IMG/VR virus record: IMGVR_UViG_3300032011_000116
Span: 1-25,497 of that record
Length of the DNA stretch: 25,497 bases
DNA from: a virus
Reading direction: 5' to 3' (one strand)
A model generated the notes under the pieces. It ran no database searches. It saw only the letters and a list, made by a program, of their open reading frames with translations, and was not told where the DNA came from. The position numbers and the translations under genes were made by a program. Numbering within the stretch: the stretch's first letter is position 1; each line of letters starts with the position of its first letter. Shown here piece after piece: positions 9,201-14,394 of the stretch.

Positions 9201-9776
9201 GGCAAAGGTGACTTATTAATTGACGGCAAGCCAATAGAATTGAAAACTACAAGAAAAAATTCTGCAAGATTTAATGACAGACAAGTTACTGCATCTGATT
9301 CATATAAAAGTTTAGTAACAGCATTTTTTAATAAGTATGATGCAAAGTTTAAAGAACTTGAAGAACAAGGATTACAAGTTAGAGTGAAATCAGGTATGCA
9401 ACAAAATCATGTCATGGCGTTTTTAAAAGAAGTTCCAGAAGCAGAAAAAGAGGTTGCTAATATTATCTCAAATATATTTACAGCATTAAATGTAAGCGGT
9501 GGCCCGATTGCAAGATACTTGGCACAAGGTGATAAAAATCAAGCCATGCAATTAATAGCACAGTCAAATGTAAATAACTACCTTGCACAAAAAAGACAAA
9601 GCGGTAACTTACTTGGAATACTTTTCTTAGATCTTAACAAACAAGCATTTACTTTTATTAAAGAAGTTTCAGATCTAGAAGGCACAGGTTTAAGATTACA
9701 TGCAAAAACAAATTATTTAATTACAACAGTAGAAAACCCATTTGCCAATACGTCAATTGTGGATACAGGAGCATAA
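3273..9776 (+). CDS. Giant multidomain protein: amidoligase-like and PD-(D/E)XK nuclease-like domains
   Basis: 2167 residues, ribosome site AGAGAAG (3262-3268). Residues 1-70 are Gly/Ala/Lys-rich with a repeated MAGQA motif. Residues about 180-208 are very basic and end in LKE before A209. Residues about 230-640 match the amidoligase_2 pattern (ATP-dependent, glutamine-synthetase-like fold): CGFEAE (234-239), EIISP (473-477), TGLHV (506-510) and IEFRIAGG (603-610); a very acidic Tyr-rich insert separates the first two. The long middle is unrecognised, with a CC pair near DACCMPRW. The end is PD-(D/E)XK-like: GPGE (1948-1951), then D1980, E1989 and K1991 in GKGDL...IELK. Such amidoligases join amines or amino acids to carboxylates; the substrate here is unknown. 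Candidate processing sites (hydrophobic-x-E) fall near 208, 739, 1737 and 1817. Probably a head-packaged polyprotein; that is an inference. Confidence 0.8.
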   Translation: MKFTEVKTLEHLLKEYATPVGQQTTGNTGIGSVAKKMAGQAGKSLSKKVGGSVGSATSMAGQAIKGADSKTTQRLKSIASPKTSKAKITLSPTINGERNIAEPVVKTKAGKVEKGADIYDQYGNYAGKVDSPLGDNSAGAGADAVAILNKNNKYEVKTGDDEVFVQNPEAKEVDEGKLSKIANRRGKKRKIKKLKRILKKINRKSLKEADPKLFEINFNRQSVAKEALDAPVRCGFEAETFFYNADSRTASDDVDNMSISDVEYEFGDLPDSAYEYYQDWLREKAMDEYLPDLIDNWIEENRDEDEYIQDFMDSGNGPTEDAVEEYKENYKEDNPNEYENREEDGWELDNWARDFINEEYEDEYEDFLRDIANDEDHLVDDAVEEAEGDYSMDEYVSDQYYSMSEFLDDFSYDYSRENAGVDQVADILHNWINKSSEFKDYPEVGDYGDTYTTSAYSVEPDSSIEADEGAGAEIISPVFSSPRQMLREMKSLFEWGEDQFGTNNSTGLHVTMSWQAEKKDPNKLKMALLLGDPYLLAEFGRLKNTYTKSQYNSLLKYASDIQKGQDNNLKALENQLSKGIDSGKFNSIHFKDERDDSTGNKLIEFRIAGGSDYSLMYNEIVKAVVRYATVMKAGYDDEAYKKDYINALYRILNKSQEPSERDIDRLAKIDHPVITSAKEIVSKKEYFDVLNKLEMSVTYFDTYKKLIQPDADKKWKQSIKDYQKGTGRDPSWMGESINEDEITGYVEPDRVMPSKMAPLKLKQAQEAFGQAVAMLAKQLAQKTARATPRSVNIGHFRKYAGELKLDQKDLEKLLVQSIDDANYDNLENDKEKHNVLQQGIAKLFKKDIIGKAEFFDSQEFDIIADGLWQYFQNEDAKDNLVLDKLAELFVNVNPRNEKDKVRDELIDLSKKRQKNEMYRYLSNNHSNHVRGSLLASDMLSSRKAIEELKAFLEKYSGYEHPVSRDHHINIRSDDNYGNVYQMNMIQKMRQRIRILNSMQKTDQTKYESIKKQLIKLGLNYLEELKPYDPPPEPYSWDDTNGSDMMSFRNMEHWNNTMDSIVKLGDDDDTTYNFSGRYDDIVFSCIWLSEYYERVQNYGAPKDKFLRSLIKNRFKAIKEFLSGFDKIFQAEGFANLEKEIAGKNQLDKRNKDFEKNVRDKSLAEINIPAHSFVYIEWSLQGNLQDVDLDEEDNEMNDWFKRTVVKELQNSWSHQDGGNRLIYVIPGAHWEQAKDANEGLEIIDRESKEDNFYHNWRKRGYQKILQKFTRTYNTKFSRLTDEDEGEYKLADRNFYKELNRLNVEVTRKGDSRRGAPGQSDLIKPEELENPKSGEPINRSSAMMWEQSTEDAEQKRFDAFDWSSYPEEFKEAVAEMMKNHTQTHGNFRVAMSDVIDKINQKEVNIPLKKQNNIQGMINAAGVEDMDGDSSNGIASKTNWSNLADYLGIERGVNDQGPNLLKKVYDQYDGNHEWRPEPDPDACCMPRWSSAVKAAYEYIKTNYNVSAGNYFRKDADGNDGDNVSSVHSTPDQQVNTDYDKAREDHPGFNTMMQNGMQNYLVRGQVNDLVGFLNNPSNDNVFKSAVLNTLANRFEVNPGNPFNSFQDALAVTRRHGYESVFDKFEKLPLEEQLIKLQKIDSKKIDKVLEGGVKQLAYDKEWDRMHSRDNVQVSRPNPMKVVKPYNPAQHKEAMIKNKMDSQKITRQQAEAQIAAMLRKPENQDYFTANADKKRQDKKNNVTESVPNNTKVRMINKILSDHFPASDLKKQMDAYFAIPDPQMLKDFRKRRAEAGDDVCLRPILRNYIQMKLHPKLHSAINLNESKDDLIAKIDALPDDEGTKKLVNYIEQLIDDMGVGGKIQSLSNELEVIDDIDVKKAINQIAKIIASIEMSPQERAQLFVDWKADKLVNVDALLSTSTVSLETIFKGYGEKGESHVTELVDDLNQVVQYGIGPGEFALSVLSQRIEGIGASSGADDDGPEGKGDLLIDGKPIELKTTRKNSARFNDRQVTASDSYKSLVTAFFNKYDAKFKELEEQGLQVRVKSGMQQNHVMAFLKEVPEAEKEVANIISNIFTALNVSGGPIARYLAQGDKNQAMQLIAQSNVNNYLAQKRQSGNLLGILFLDLNKQAFTFIKEVSDLEGTGLRLHAKTNYLITTVENPFANTSIVDTGA

Positions 9777-11867
9777 ATGAAAATAGATGATTTAATAACA
9801 GAAACCGGAATTGGTTATTCAGACGGATGGTCACAGTTTTCAAATGCTGGTCAAGAAGCATTTAAAAAAGATAATTTGCAAGGCCTATTTGATTGGGCAA
9901 AGACTATATTTCCTGAGTTCGCTGAATTTAGCAAAGAAGATTTCGAAGAAGATTTTAGAAACTATGTAAAAGACAATGACGGCGATGTCAACGAAGGACT
10001 AATAGCATGGTTAGATTTTTATTATGAAACATACTATATACAAAATAAAGATGCAGTAAAAAATCAAGCAATGCAGAAATTATCACTTCAAGCATCCGCG
10101 GGAGGCGGAGGTGCTGGTGGCGGTGGCGGTGCAGGTGGCGGTGCTGGAGCAGGTGGCTCTGGTGGTGCAGGTGCAGGTGCTAGTGCTGGTGGCGACGGTG
10201 GCTCAGCAAGTTCAAGTGGAGACGGAGGGTCTGCAGATAGTGGTGGTGCTAGTGATAGTTCCCCTTCCTCCGACTCTGCTCCTAGTGATGCTCCGGCTAT
10301 TAGAGGTGGTGGTTTTTATGGATTAGGCACTATGACAAGTCGCAAAAAGAAGAAAAAGAAAAAGAAAAAGAATTTTGTTTTTGGTGGTAGCATATACAAA
10401 GAAATGAATGAGATGGATTCTTGCCCAAGAACAAAATCAAAAGGATGCCAATGCGAATCATTACAGAAAATTACAGAAGCAGAGGAAACAGTTAAAGCAA
10501 TAGCAACACTAGAACACACAGAAGATGATGTAGCAGGTGTAATTAAATTTAAACAAAAACCAGGAAGGCCAACTATTATTAAAGGAATAGTAAAAGGTCT
10601 AACACCTGGTAAACACGGTTTTCATATACACGAGTTCGGCGATCTAAGTGATGGTTGTGCTAGTGCAGGTGGACATTATAATCCAGACGGTGTTGACCAT
10701 GGAAGTTTACAACAAGGACATGTAGGCGATTTAGGTAACGTAACAGCAGATCAATCAGGCACAGCAAGATTTCAAATTAAAGCAGAACGTGTAGAATTAT
10801 CTGATGTGGTAGGCAGAGCAATAGTAATACATGCTGATGAAGATGACTTAGGAAAAGGTGGCGACGACGAAAGTTTAAAAACAGGTAATGCTGGTGACAG
10901 ATTAGGTTGTGGTGTAATACGTTTACGAAAAGTAGTTGAAGAAACATTTGAAAGAAAATATTCTGATAAACATTTTGATAGAAATCAATTACCGCAAATT
11001 AGAAAACCAGATATAAGAAAGTCCCCATTTACTTTTAGAGAAGGTATAATGAATCCTTTCTTAATAAAACCAGTGCAAAGTCAACGTGTAGAAGGTTTGG
11101 CAGAATCGGCTGAAAAAGGTTACTTTGATGATGACTACAGGCCACTTATATTAGATAAAGACAATTATCTAGTAAACGGACATCACAGATTAGATGCCGC
11201 ACATATTTTAGGTTTAAGAGAAGTTAAAGTTGTTAAGGTAAATGCAACTATAGAAGAACTTATGAAACATTTTAAACACAAAATAAGTTATGATAAAGTA
11301 ATGGAAAACAAGATAAATATTAAAGACATGAAAGCAAAAGATTTATTATACTTAAAATTCAAAAAATCATTAGTTGAATCAAACATTCAAGAAAGAATGT
11401 TTGGTGTAAACGAATATGACATGCTGGATATGTTTATGAGTTCAGACAATGTAAACAAAGTTTTTGGTAGTGTAAAACGCGGAACACCAGATATGAAACA
11501 TGAAGGTGTAAGAAATCTAAAAATGTATCTTAAAAAAGCAGGTATATTTGATGACAACAGAGGCGGCGGTCTTGCTTATAAAAATATAGATTTTGGTCGC
11601 ATTAATACAGATCAAATAAGCAATGCTAAATTTGATAATCTTATGTTACATGCAAGAAAACTTGCTGATAATACAAATAATCTTACTGATGTTGCAGAAG
11701 AAATGAGGACTACTATACTTGATAATCCTGTTCCTTCACAAAATGACTTAACATATATTTCTAAAAAGCAAAAAGAATTTGTGGGACTTAAAGCACAACA
11801 AATACAAATGATTAAAAATATTAATAATCTTATTAAAAGTGTATTTGGTTTAGGAACAACTGCATGA
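9777..11867 (+). CDS. Cu/Zn superoxide dismutase-ParB-like fusion, putative internal virion protein
   Basis: 696 residues, AGGAG at 9767-9771, start directly after the previous TAA. The N-terminus MKIDDLITE is followed by an acidic aromatic domain (to about 100), a Gly/Ala/Ser low-complexity linker (about 106-172) and nine Lys (190-198). ITE234 before A235 is a T4 gp21-type site. Residues about 239-385 are a complete Cu/Zn SOD: H283 and H285 (HGFHIH), H300, H308, H315, D318, H352 for metals; C294 and C378 for the disulfide; R375 for substrate guidance. It would turn superoxide into oxygen and peroxide. Residues about 425-500 are ParB/sulfiredoxin-like with NGHHR (467-471). The last 190 residues are unrecognised. 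No signal peptide, unlike most bacterial Cu/Zn SODs. Domain calls are strong; packaging in the virion is an inference. Confidence 0.88.
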   Translation: MKIDDLITETGIGYSDGWSQFSNAGQEAFKKDNLQGLFDWAKTIFPEFAEFSKEDFEEDFRNYVKDNDGDVNEGLIAWLDFYYETYYIQNKDAVKNQAMQKLSLQASAGGGGAGGGGGAGGGAGAGGSGGAGAGASAGGDGGSASSSGDGGSADSGGASDSSPSSDSAPSDAPAIRGGGFYGLGTMTSRKKKKKKKKKNFVFGGSIYKEMNEMDSCPRTKSKGCQCESLQKITEAEETVKAIATLEHTEDDVAGVIKFKQKPGRPTIIKGIVKGLTPGKHGFHIHEFGDLSDGCASAGGHYNPDGVDHGSLQQGHVGDLGNVTADQSGTARFQIKAERVELSDVVGRAIVIHADEDDLGKGGDDESLKTGNAGDRLGCGVIRLRKVVEETFERKYSDKHFDRNQLPQIRKPDIRKSPFTFREGIMNPFLIKPVQSQRVEGLAESAEKGYFDDDYRPLILDKDNYLVNGHHRLDAAHILGLREVKVVKVNATIEELMKHFKHKISYDKVMENKINIKDMKAKDLLYLKFKKSLVESNIQERMFGVNEYDMLDMFMSSDNVNKVFGSVKRGTPDMKHEGVRNLKMYLKKAGIFDDNRGGGLAYKNIDFGRINTDQISNAKFDNLMLHARKLADNTNNLTDVAEEMRTTILDNPVPSQNDLTYISKKQKEFVGLKAQQIQMIKNINNLIKSVFGLGTTA
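10098..10290 (+). repeat. Gly/Ala/Ser low-complexity coding tract
   Basis: GGT/GGC/GCT/GCA-type codons repeat to encode a flexible linker in the SOD-ParB protein. The local GC content is far above the surroundings. A purine-only run encoding nine Lys follows (10344-10370). Both tracts are prone to length change. Confidence 0.8.
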
Positions 11868-12190
11868 GGCTACTTGAACTTAACAAACTAAATGAGAAAT
11901 TTACTCCTCAAATAGAAGGCTGGTATGATTCTGATGATATGTTGAGTTGGATAAATCAAAATTATAAACAAGAAGCGGCAAATGAATGGAATGAAATGGT
12001 GAACTTATTAGCAACATCATTAGAAGAAGTTCAGAGATCTGAATCAGCAATGAATACTTACAAAGCAGGTGATGTTAGTATCATGAATGACTTTGTTGAG
12101 GATTTGCCTTTTGATATAACTGATCTGCAATATTATAAAAATAAACCATACTTTAAAACAGTATCTTCAAGAACTATGGATAGAGAATAA
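11864..12190 (+). CDS. Small unknown protein with capsid-targeting-like start
   Basis: 108 residues. The ATG overlaps the SOD-gene stop as ATGA, and its own TAA shares a base with the next ATG, so it sits in a coupled operon. It begins MRLLELNKLNE, with a hydrophobic-x-E site at residue 11, like its neighbours. The rest is acidic and helical with several Trp and Tyr. No family or catalytic motif is recognised. The context suggests a virion-internal or assembly protein. Confidence 0.65.
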   Translation: MRLLELNKLNEKFTPQIEGWYDSDDMLSWINQNYKQEAANEWNEMVNLLATSLEEVQRSESAMNTYKAGDVSIMNDFVEDLPFDITDLQYYKNKPYFKTVSSRTMDRE

Positions 12191-13014
12191 TGAAACTATT
12201 CGAATTCTTTAACGAAGACAAGGACAATGTTACAACCTTAAAACCTCAAACAAAAGGCACAAAGTATCCTTTGTTTAGTAAACAGAACATTCAAAAAGCA
12301 TACAATGAATGGGCAAATGGCGCCGAGGTAGACAGAGATATTAACATAGTAGGCAAAGACAACAAAGAGTATGTAATACGCCAAAACTATGATGATGCCA
12401 GCCAACACTTTGAGGAAGGAGAGTGGTATCTCACTAATGCTAATAACGAGATTGTAGATACTGAAGGTTATCCGGACCCAGGAGAACTTTTATACGACCA
12501 TAATGCAGATGAAGAATTTTATCCAGATGATGACATAGAAGAAGGAACACGTTGTTGGAAAGGTTACAAGAAGAAAGGCACAAAGAAAATGTTTGGTAAA
12601 ACAGTTCCTAATTGTGTAAAGAATGAAATGTATAATCAAGACGATTTTGATGATGTATTTGGAGATAGGAAATACAAAAATGAATTTGCATACTTAGATG
12701 ATCTTAGAGATTCAGGTGCAACTAATATGTATGGTGCAAGTGCATATCTTGTTCGAGACTTAGGATTAGACAAAGCAGAAGCAGATAAAATTCTTATAAG
12801 GTGGATGAGATCAAAAAAAGATAAAGACGTAAGCGAAAATTTTGCAGACGGTAAAAAAAAGGGCAAAAGTAAGCCTGGTAGAGTAAAAAAAGCAGGAGCG
12901 AGTTGCAATGGCTCGGTAACAAGCCTGCGTAAAAAAGCAAAAAACAGCAGTGGTGAGAAGTCAAAAATGTATCATTGGTGTGCCAACATGAAGAGCGGTC
13001 GCAAGAAAAAGTAG
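12190..13014 (+). CDS. Protein with Cys-rich basic modules, putative virion protein
   Basis: 274 residues beginning MKLFEFFNE, again a capsid-targeting-like start. The N-terminal half is acidic. A module CWKGYKKKGTKKMFG with C122 and C142 (NCVKNE) is familiar from environmental T4-like phage proteins. The C-terminal 45 residues are very basic and carry C239, H262 and C264 (GASCNGSV...MYHWCANM), ending in KSGRKKK; this part resembles a tail module I associate with the DUF5872-type family, from memory only. The Cys/His spacing could bind a metal or nucleic acid. Function is unknown. It is the last gene of the coupled block. Confidence 0.72.
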   Translation: MKLFEFFNEDKDNVTTLKPQTKGTKYPLFSKQNIQKAYNEWANGAEVDRDINIVGKDNKEYVIRQNYDDASQHFEEGEWYLTNANNEIVDTEGYPDPGELLYDHNADEEFYPDDDIEEGTRCWKGYKKKGTKKMFGKTVPNCVKNEMYNQDDFDDVFGDRKYKNEFAYLDDLRDSGATNMYGASAYLVRDLGLDKAEADKILIRWMRSKKDKDVSENFADGKKKGKSKPGRVKKAGASCNGSVTSLRKKAKNSSGEKSKMYHWCANMKSGRKKK

Positions 13015-13021
13015 TTAAATA
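13014..13021 (+). promoter_or_regulatory. Late-type promoter variant GTTAAATA
   Basis: GTTAAATA lies exactly 5 bases before the ATG at 13027 and overlaps the previous stop codon. With T4 spacing the transcript would start at the ATG itself. It has one mismatch to GATAAATA, so it is less certain than the others. Confidence 0.45.
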
Positions 13022-13026
13022 CTACT

Positions 13027-13629
13027 ATGCAAATATTTCCAACCTTAGATGATTTTCCAGTATTTGAATTGTCTGGAGTCGATTTACCTAACATACCTAT
13101 AAGTAATGAATTAGCATATGAAGAAAATCTTCTCAGTTCAGTATCGAATAAAAGAAAAGAAATAATCGATATACCTGACAATTTTTTAGAAAGGTGGCAT
13201 CAACATGGTGCAACAATAGAACAGTTTATAACAGATCCACAATTACAAATTAATACACCTGAGATAGGTGCTATGTGGTTTGGAAAAAATCAAAAATTTA
13301 AATGGAATAATGACTACCCGCCACGCATATTATTAGATGGTGGTGGATTTTATATGGAACCTCATTTGGATAACCGAGATGTTTTTGCAGTAGTGATTGT
13401 TAATTTGCAAGATAATCCAGAAGGCTCTGGAACACAAATGATAAGTCCGTTTGAACGTAGACCAAGTATGAAAGATCAAACAGTATATCAAGGTCCTACC
13501 GAAAAAGGAACAGGTATTTTATTTTTTAATAATTGGAATACTTGGCATCGAATTGAAAATAATTCAGATAAAAATAGATTAATTGCGTATTACACAATAG
13601 GTATTGACAGTTTATTAGTAGACAATTAA
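13027..13629 (+). CDS. 2OG-Fe(II) dioxygenase-like protein
   Basis: 200 residues. The Fe(II) triad is visible: H113 and D115 (EPHLD) and H174 (TWHRI). R184 (KNRLIAYY) is placed to bind 2-oxoglutarate. The strand order GGGFYMEPHLD, VFAVVIVNL, GTGILFFNN fits the double-stranded beta-helix. Enzymes of this type use oxygen and 2-oxoglutarate to oxidise a substrate, in phages often of unknown identity. The gene has no ribosome site and starts 5 bases after a late-type box. A second, unrelated-looking 2OG oxygenase lies at 16346. The family is fairly certain; the substrate is unknown. Confidence 0.82.
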   Translation: MQIFPTLDDFPVFELSGVDLPNIPISNELAYEENLLSSVSNKRKEIIDIPDNFLERWHQHGATIEQFITDPQLQINTPEIGAMWFGKNQKFKWNNDYPPRILLDGGGFYMEPHLDNRDVFAVVIVNLQDNPEGSGTQMISPFERRPSMKDQTVYQGPTEKGTGILFFNNWNTWHRIENNSDKNRLIAYYTIGIDSLLVDN

Positions 13630-13637
13630 GATAAATA
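13630..13637 (+). promoter_or_regulatory. T4-type late promoter box GATAAATA next to ATG
   Basis: Exact GATAAATA overlapping the end of the preceding stop region, 6 bases before the ATG at 13644. The predicted transcript start is at or one base before the ATG, so the message would be leaderless or nearly so. Confidence 0.7.
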
Positions 13638-13643
13638 CTTTAT

Positions 13644-13811
13644 ATGAAGATAAATGATATTATCAACGAGACAACTTCAGCAGGTGGCATAGCCGTTGTG
13701 GCGGCCCCTCTGTTTAAAGAACCTATTAAGAGAAAACCAAGTGCGAGCCGTAAAAGGAAAAAACGAAAAACTGAGTCTAATAAGCAGTCTAGAAGCAAAG
13801 ATATTCAATAA
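13644..13811 (+). CDS. Short protein with MKINDIINETTSAGGI start
   Basis: 55 residues, from the ATG 6 bases after a GATAAATA box to the TAA at 13809. The N-terminus MKINDIINE ends in a hydrophobic-x-E site. It is followed by TTSAGGIAVV, a Thr/Ser/Gly motif I associate with small proteins of environmental T4-like phages, then a very basic tail (RKRKKRK). The promoter placement and the shared start motif argue that it is real despite its size. A small head-packaged peptide or DNA-binding internal protein is possible. Its 3' part overlaps the next gene in another frame. Confidence 0.65.
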   Translation: MKINDIINETTSAGGIAVVAAPLFKEPIKRKPSASRKRKKRKTESNKQSRSKDIQ

Positions 13812-13956
13812 AATTGAAGAAGACGGCTTTACAGATGTAAATAGTATGTCAGAACGAGAAAGTTTTCTTGCAGACGACTTGTATAAAAGAAATATTCTTA
13901 AAAAAGTTAAAAGAGATAATACCATTGGCTACAAAATTTTCAAAAAAGAAATTTAA
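13741..13956 (+). CDS. Small protein with DGFTDVNSMSERESFLADDLYKR core
   Basis: About 71 residues if the GTG at 13741 is the start; the frame is open further up (TTG at 13696) and the true start is uncertain. AAGAGA at 13728-13733 is a weak ribosome site for the GTG. The C-terminal 55 residues look well folded, with a helix (SSLEAKIFNKIEEDGF), a conserved-looking FTDVNSMSERESF loop and a basic ending, a pattern that recalls a small winged-helix-like domain. It overlaps the 13644 gene by 71 bases and the following gene by 32 bases, each one frame further on. Function is unknown. Confidence 0.55.
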   Translation: MRAVKGKNEKLSLISSLEAKIFNKIEEDGFTDVNSMSERESFLADDLYKRNILKKVKRDNTIGYKIFKKEI

Positions 13957-14341
13957 TAAAAAGAAATTAGCAAAAAGTTTAGACAATATTGCGTCTAAAG
14001 TTGCTAAACGTAATGGTTATTTCTTTGTAAAAAATCAATTTAACTTTTACGATATACTTGAACAACATACAAAACAGAAAATTATAGTTGATATACCTTT
14101 CCAAAGAACTGCATCAGCAGTAACAAAAAGACTTAATACCAAAGACGATACACAAAACATTTCTGTAGACCGTTTACAGGCTAAAGTCCAACAGTTTCAT
14201 AAGCATTACAACGATACAGTATTCTATAATCATACTTTAGAAACATCAGTTGATAACTTTAAAAAGCAAGTTGTATTAACAAGACTCGATATATCTATAA
14301 CATATTTAAAGCATATTAAAGAAGACTTGATAAACTACTAA
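13925..14341 (+). CDS. Basic unknown protein
   Basis: 138 residues if the TTG at 13925 (MATKFSKKKF) is the start; an upstream TTG at 13868 is in frame but would overlap the previous gene much more. AGAG at 13912-13915 is a modest ribosome site. The N-terminal 20 residues are Lys-rich, then an alpha/beta-like part (ATKFSKKKF to VDIPFQRTASAVTKRLN) and a long C-terminal helical region (residues about 80-138) with mixed charge. No catalytic motif is visible. It is the last gene before the 14360 late promoter. Function is unknown. Confidence 0.62.
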   Translation: MATKFSKKKFNKKKLAKSLDNIASKVAKRNGYFFVKNQFNFYDILEQHTKQKIIVDIPFQRTASAVTKRLNTKDDTQNISVDRLQAKVQQFHKHYNDTVFYNHTLETSVDNFKKQVVLTRLDISITYLKHIKEDLINY

Positions 14342-14359
14342 TTTTTTCTGTGTAAAAAT

Positions 14360-14367
14360 GATAAATA
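14360..14367 (+). promoter_or_regulatory. T4-type late promoter box GATAAATA
   Basis: Exact GATAAATA with predicted start near 14373 and AGGA (14384-14387) before the ATG at 14395. This is the leadered form, as expected for an abundant structural gene. Confidence 0.75.
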
Positions 14368-14394
14368 ACACATATACAATATTAGGATTATAAA

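Noticed and set aside
10111-10326. Val/Leu-rich open frame within the Gly-rich tract
   Set aside because: Out-of-frame reading of GGT/GCT repeats; the main frame continues into the intact SOD domain.
12636-12908. Minus-strand open frame within the 12190 gene
   Set aside because: Antisense shadow of a Lys-rich coding region with no independent signals.
13758-13764. AAAAAAC heptamer as a -1 frameshift site
   Set aside because: In the 13644 frame it is out of register; in the 13741 frame a -1 shift would only lead to the end of the 13644 gene, giving no useful product.
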